From contig NZ_CAMXCI010000001.1 in the NCBI RefSeq assembly GCF_947179115.1, positions 62,001 through 126,000 on the forward strand: DNA of 64,000 bases, in the 5' to 3' direction. The notes under the pieces were generated by a model, which saw only the letters and a program-made list of their open reading frames with translations, searched no databases and had not been told where the DNA came from. The DNA comes from Commensalibacter papalotli. GTDB taxonomy: Bacteria > Pseudomonadota > Alphaproteobacteria > Acetobacterales > Acetobacteraceae. The translations under genes and the position numbers were made by a program. Below, piece by piece: positions 60,291 to 64,000 of the stretch. Positions within the stretch are counted from its first letter, which is position 1. Each line of letters begins with the position of its first letter.

Positions 60291-61544
60291 ATGTCTCAAA
60301 CCTCTAAACCCTGTCCAGATCAAGACAAACAAAAAAAAATCAATAAAAAAACAATTTCACAATGGATTGAAGAACGATTACCTGTTTTTTCAATGATTCA
60401 ACGTGAGTATATTCGGTTTCCTATGCCGCGTAACTTAAATATTTGGTGGACATTTGGAGCTGTGCTTACGGTTGTTTTAGTATTAATGCTGGCAACGGGT
60501 ATATTTTTAGCCATGTCTTATACACCCTCTGCTGAGGGGGCTTTTGCATCTATTGAAATGATAGAGAGACGTGTGCCCAGTGGGTGGTTGTTAAGATCAT
60601 TACATATGGCAGGATCTAATTTATTTCTTGCTTTTTTATATTTACATATTTTCAGAGGATTATATTACGGTTCTTATAAAAATCCCAGAGAATTAGTTTG
60701 GTTTTCGGGATTGTTCTTAATGCTCATGGTGATGATGACGGCATTTGCTGGGTATATTCTACCATGGGGGCAAATGTCTTATTGGGCTGCAAATGTTGTT
60801 ATCCAAGCCATTTCTTCTATTCCTTGGATTGGGGAAGGGTTGGCTCATTGGTTAATGGGTGGCAGCTCACCAAATGATTTAACATTGCATCGGTATTTTG
60901 TATTACATTTTGTCATGGCCTTTTTAATTATTGGGGTTGTGTTTATTCATGTAGTTTGTCTGCATTTCGTTAAATCAAATAATCCCAAAGGAATTGAACC
61001 GAAGACTAAAGAGGAAACCTTACCTTTTTATCCTTATTATGTAGCCAAAGACGCGGTTGTTATTGTTGTTTCTTTGTTATTACTAATTTTGCTGGCTTTC
61101 CTTTTTCCTGACCTATTAACGAATAGTGAGAACTATACCCCAGCTAATCCTTTGGAAACCCCTGCGAATATAGCCCCTGAGTGGTATTTCTTACCTTTTT
61201 ATGGAATCTTACAATTAATTCCTTTTAAATTTTTAGGGTTGGTTCTATCTGCGGGTTCATTACTTATTTTATTTGCTGTGCCATGGCTTGATAGATCATC
61301 GATTAAATCCGCGACATATCGTCCCCTATATCGCTTATCATTATTTATCTTGTTAATAGCTTTTGTGATTTTGGGTATTGTTGGGAAATATCATACACAT
61401 GGTGGGTTAATTTGGTTGGGTAGACTAGCGTTGCTATATTATTATTTACATTTTTTAATGATTTTGCCATTTTCACATCGTTTTGAATTAAAACGAATAT
61501 TACCAGTCTCTTTGTTAGATGATGATAAAGGGATTAAATCATGA
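60291..61544 (+). CDS. petB: Cytochrome b subunit of the bc1 complex
   Basis: 417 aa from the ATG at 60291 (frame open from a GTG 3 codons back). An integral bc1-type cytochrome b with eight or nine helices. The four bis-His haem ligands are present in two helices at 14-residue spacing (LHMAGSNLFLAFLYLHIF and LHFVMAFLIIGVVFIHV). The PEWYFLPFYGIL Qo-site motif and the ILPWGQMSYW motif are intact. The N-terminal extension is charged. It overlaps petC by four bases (ATGA). No Rieske (petA) gene precedes it; the divergent Bug-like gene does. Confidence 0.96.
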   Translation: MSQTSKPCPDQDKQKKINKKTISQWIEERLPVFSMIQREYIRFPMPRNLNIWWTFGAVLTVVLVLMLATGIFLAMSYTPSAEGAFASIEMIERRVPSGWLLRSLHMAGSNLFLAFLYLHIFRGLYYGSYKNPRELVWFSGLFLMLMVMMTAFAGYILPWGQMSYWAANVVIQAISSIPWIGEGLAHWLMGGSSPNDLTLHRYFVLHFVMAFLIIGVVFIHVVCLHFVKSNNPKGIEPKTKEETLPFYPYYVAKDAVVIVVSLLLLILLAFLFPDLLTNSENYTPANPLETPANIAPEWYFLPFYGILQLIPFKFLGLVLSAGSLLILFAVPWLDRSSIKSATYRPLYRLSLFILLIAFVILGIVGKYHTHGGLIWLGRLALLYYYLHFLMILPFSHRFELKRILPVSLLDDDKGIKS

Positions 61545-62332
61545 TACAAATTACTCGCAAGCTTACTTTTAAAGCCATTGGGCTATTGATTGTGATGTTT
61601 TCTTTGAATGTTGCTGGATATGCAGAGAGAGTAGCAACTGATAAAAATTCCTACCCAAAATATCCTTGGAGTTTTTCAGGTATCTTTGGATCTTATGATT
61701 TATCTAGCGTGCAAAGAGGATATCTTGTTTATCGTAAAAGCTGTGCCTCTTGTCATTCTACAGAGTATATGCGTTATGCTGATTTACAGCAGATGGGGTT
61801 AACACTGGACCAAATTGATAAAATGGCGAAAACAGATCAAATTCTGGATGGTAAAGATGCGCAAGGCAAAGACCATTATCGCCCAGCAACTGTTGTTGAT
61901 TATATCCCTTCGCCATATGTGAATAAGTTAGTGGCACAATCTGTTAATATGGGAAAAGTGCCTTTGGATTTATCCAGATATGCCATGACTGTTGATGGTC
62001 AAGCAGATTATATTATGGCGATCTTATTAGGCTATACAAAGCCTCCCGCAGATTTTAAGCTTGATCAGGATGGACTATATTATAATCGATATTTTCCTGG
62101 CCATCAAATTGCCATGAGGCCTCCATTGGTCAAGGGGGGTGTTCAATATACGGATGGTACGAATACAACGATTGAACAGCAAGCCAAAGATGTGACTACA
62201 TTTTTGAGTTGGACAGCGCATCCACATCTGATAGAACGTCATCGTATTGGGATTATGGCCCTGATTTATGTGGCCTTTATTGCTGTCTTAACCTTTATTA
62301 TAAAACGAAAAGTTTGGTCTAATGTCAAATAA
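61541..62332 (+). CDS. petC: Cytochrome c1
   Basis: 263-aa bc1 subunit. A signal peptide (FKAIGLLIVMFSLNVAGYAE) is followed by the haem site SCASCHSTEYMRYADLQQ; the axial Met lies in HQIAMRPPLVKGGVQYTDG; a C-terminal anchor helix (IGIMALIYVAFIAVLTFII) holds it in the inner membrane. Its start overlaps petB, and its stop overlaps the mtnP start by 11 bases. Electron transfer from the Rieske centre to a c-type cytochrome is its normal job. Confidence 0.95.
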   Translation: MIQITRKLTFKAIGLLIVMFSLNVAGYAERVATDKNSYPKYPWSFSGIFGSYDLSSVQRGYLVYRKSCASCHSTEYMRYADLQQMGLTLDQIDKMAKTDQILDGKDAQGKDHYRPATVVDYIPSPYVNKLVAQSVNMGKVPLDLSRYAMTVDGQADYIMAILLGYTKPPADFKLDQDGLYYNRYFPGHQIAMRPPLVKGGVQYTDGTNTTIEQQAKDVTTFLSWTAHPHLIERHRIGIMALIYVAFIAVLTFIIKRKVWSNVK

Positions 62333-63209
62333 ACAAACACATGCTCAACCAGTTATTGGGATTATTGGTGGTTCTGGCCTGTATGATATTTCAGGATTAA
62401 CCGATCAACAATGGGTCAAAGTGGAAACACCATGGGGCGATCCATCTGATGAGTTGTTGATGGGAAAACTTGAAGGGGTTTCTTGTGTATTTTTACCTCG
62501 TCACGGTCGTGGGCACGTCATTTCCCCTACAGAGGTCAATTACAAAGCCAATATTGCAGCGATGAAAAAACTGGGTGTTACTGATATTGTTTCTGTGTCT
62601 GCGGTGGGATCGTTAAAAGAGAAGTTGGCTCCTGGAACTTTTGTGGTGGTGGATCAAGTGATTGATCGTACTCGCCTAAGAGATAAAAGCTTTTTTGGCA
62701 CAGGATGTGTTGCGCATGTTTCTTTGGCCGATCCTTTTTGTGATAGAATAGGACAAATATTATTTGATAATGCCAAAGAATTAGGATTATCGGTGGTTAA
62801 AGGGGGGACTTACCTTGTGATGGAAGGACCTCAGTTCTCTACTCGTGCAGAAAGTAATCTCTATCGTTCATGGGGAGCATCAGTAATTGGCATGACGAAT
62901 ATGCCAGAAGCTGCTTTGGCTCGTGAAGCAGAGATTTGTTATGCAACCGTGGCAATGGTGACGGACTATGATTGTTGGCACGAAGACCATGATGCTGTAA
63001 GTGTCGAGGCTGTGATTAAAACATTAACAGCCAATGCCAGCAATGCACGTTCTTTGGTTGAAAAAATCATTCCTAGTTTAGGAAAGCAAAGACCGGATTG
63101 TTCTGCTGGATGTGATCACGCATTAGAATATGCGTTAATGACAGCACCGCAAAAACGTGATCCTAAACTGGTAGAAGATTTAAAAACGATCGCTGGACGA
63201 GTTTTATAA
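62322..63209 (+). CDS. mtnP: S-methyl-5'-thioadenosine phosphorylase
   Basis: 295-aa purine nucleoside phosphorylase-family enzyme cleaving MTA to adenine and methylthioribose-1-phosphate in methionine salvage. IGIIGGSGLYDISGL, FLPRHGRGHVISPTEVNY, VSVSAVGSLKEKLAPG, VMEGPQFSTRAES and MTNMPEAALAREAEICY are typical. The MTNMPEA motif with Thr/Asn supports the MTAP specificity. It overlaps petC; pairing with bc1 genes has no clear functional meaning. Confidence 0.95.
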   Translation: MSNKQTHAQPVIGIIGGSGLYDISGLTDQQWVKVETPWGDPSDELLMGKLEGVSCVFLPRHGRGHVISPTEVNYKANIAAMKKLGVTDIVSVSAVGSLKEKLAPGTFVVVDQVIDRTRLRDKSFFGTGCVAHVSLADPFCDRIGQILFDNAKELGLSVVKGGTYLVMEGPQFSTRAESNLYRSWGASVIGMTNMPEAALAREAEICYATVAMVTDYDCWHEDHDAVSVEAVIKTLTANASNARSLVEKIIPSLGKQRPDCSAGCDHALEYALMTAPQKRDPKLVEDLKTIAGRVL

Positions 63210-63232
63210 AAAATAGAATAGGAAAACCATGA

Positions 63233-63809
63233 ATGAATAAGCAAAATTTTAGAAATAAAAACGTAGTTATCGTTCATGGTTATGCAGCTCCATCTCAGTC
63301 ACATTGGTTTCCTTGGCTAAAGGAAACTTTAGAAAGCCAAGTTGCTGTCGTGACTATTGCTTGTATGCCCAACTCATCGACCCCTGACCCTGTGGAGTAG
63401 TTACAATATTTAGGACAACCTCTCTTTACCTTTAGATGAAAATACTATTTTTATAAGTCATAGTTTAGGGTGTGTCAGCGTGCTTAACTTTGTAAATAAA
63501 TCCTGTAAAGAGATCGATAGAATAGGGGGGTATATATTGGTTTCTGGTTTCACTGAACCATTAGAAACACTTCCATTTTTAAAAAGACATACAGATAGTA
63601 AGTTAGATTATAAGGCTTTACTATCCTTCACATAGCAGCGCGTTTCTATAATTTCTTCGAGTGATGAAATTGTTCAGCCAAAGCTTTTTGAAAATTTAGC
63701 CATAATACTTAAAGCACAGATCGTTTATGTTAAAAATGCTGGCCATTTTCTTGATAGGGATGGATATAAAGAATTTGCTAATATTTTGCCAATTTTAGAA
63801 GTTAAGTGA
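63233..63809 (+). pseudogene. Broken RBBP9/YdeN-type alpha/beta hydrolase gene
   Basis: The 5' part reads NVVIVHGYAAPSQSHWFPWL and ...CMPNSSTPDPVE before a TAG at 63398-63400; near 63410-63420 the frame shifts. It then continues PLDENTIFISHSLGCVSVLNF (nucleophile Ser in HSLG), IGGYILVSGFTEPLETLPF and, past a second TAG, VYVKNAGHFLDRDGYKEF with the catalytic His. The serine hydrolase family is clear, but two nonsense codons and a frameshift inactivate it. All active-site motifs remain readable, so the decay is recent. Confidence 0.87.
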
Positions 63810-63949
63810 TATTAATACGAAACAAATTATCAAAGGTTGTTTCTCTGATAAGTTTTAAGAGTTCTTTATCGGTCACAAAGTTGATATGAATAAAGATACT
63901 GTAAACTATTTTTTTGATAATATAGCGAGTGTTTACAGGATAGAGCTTA

Positions 63950-64000
63950 ATGGTTCGTTTTGTTATAATGTTTACTTTTAGTTTGATGCTATCGTCTTAT
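63950..64000 (+). CDS. Possible start of an exported protein, cut by window end
   Basis: ATG at 63950 with AGGA about 9 bases upstream encodes MVRFVIMFTFSLMLSSY and runs off the window; it looks like a signal peptide. Too short to identify. Confidence 0.35.
   Translation, partial: MVRFVIMFTFSLMLSSY

Overview
The window looks like a chromosome segment of a low-GC, AT-rich alphaproteobacterium of the acetic acid bacteria (Acetobacteraceae), most like an insect-gut Commensalibacter. The evidence is alphaproteobacterial gene order (ffs-dnaX-ybaB-recR; secB / Tim44-mltA-Smr), protein sequences of acetic-acid-bacterial type, AT-rich intergenic DNA, and the quinol/cytochrome gene set. The genus is an inference from composition and protein likeness; no 16S gene is present.

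Layout. 1-4.6 kb: the end of a gamma-glutamyltransferase gene, SRP 4.5S RNA, and dnaX, ybaB, recR. 4.6-7.6 kb: a DUF1460 protein, then a small GatC-like subunit with its AtzE-type amidase and a Tat-exported 5-hydroxyisourate hydrolase, apparently a ureide/purine nitrogen locus. 7.7-11.5 kb: iron uptake, with a PepSY membrane protein and a TonB-dependent receptor behind a near-consensus Fur box. 11.7-19.2 kb: accessory region with a GNAT enzyme, three tandem Sel1-repeat proteins, xylulokinase and two small secreted low-complexity proteins, one built on a 33-bp tandem repeat. 19.5-23.9 kb: ABC1 kinase, oligoendopeptidase F and a two-gene unknown cassette with a glycine-zipper protein. 24-28.8 kb: uvrB, an epimerase, greB, gshB. 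29-32.3 kb: a lipid methyltransferase followed by a reduced cytochrome c oxidase (cta) operon. 33-39.3 kb: threonine synthase, an M16 peptidase, PmbA, a Tim44-domain protein and a royal-jelly/Yellow-type protein. 39.5-53.7 kb: a TPR/glycosyltransferase and housekeeping genes (glnD, mutS, murJ, gpx, gpsA, tsaD, hemC, hemD, secB). 54-59 kb: Tim44, mltA, an orphan DNA methyltransferase, a tri-haem cytochrome c peroxidase and a Smr protein. 59-64 kb: a Bug-like periplasmic protein, cytochrome b and c1 without an adjacent Rieske gene, mtnP, and a decayed hydrolase gene.

The most interesting content is respiratory. The 29754-31067 gene is clearly homologous to cytochrome c oxidase subunit I. By my alignment it keeps both low-spin haem histidines but has lost the haem a3 ligand, all three CuB histidines and the cross-linked tyrosine. 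It sits in an intact operon with haem O synthase and a CoxF-like protein, while subunits II and III and CtaG are missing. With a bc1 gene pair lacking a neighbouring Rieske gene and a tri-haem peroxidase nearby, this suggests a rebuilt cytochrome branch in which the oxidase-like protein carries electrons, senses or assembles rather than reduces oxygen. That functional reading is inference. I could not search databases, so novelty is not established.
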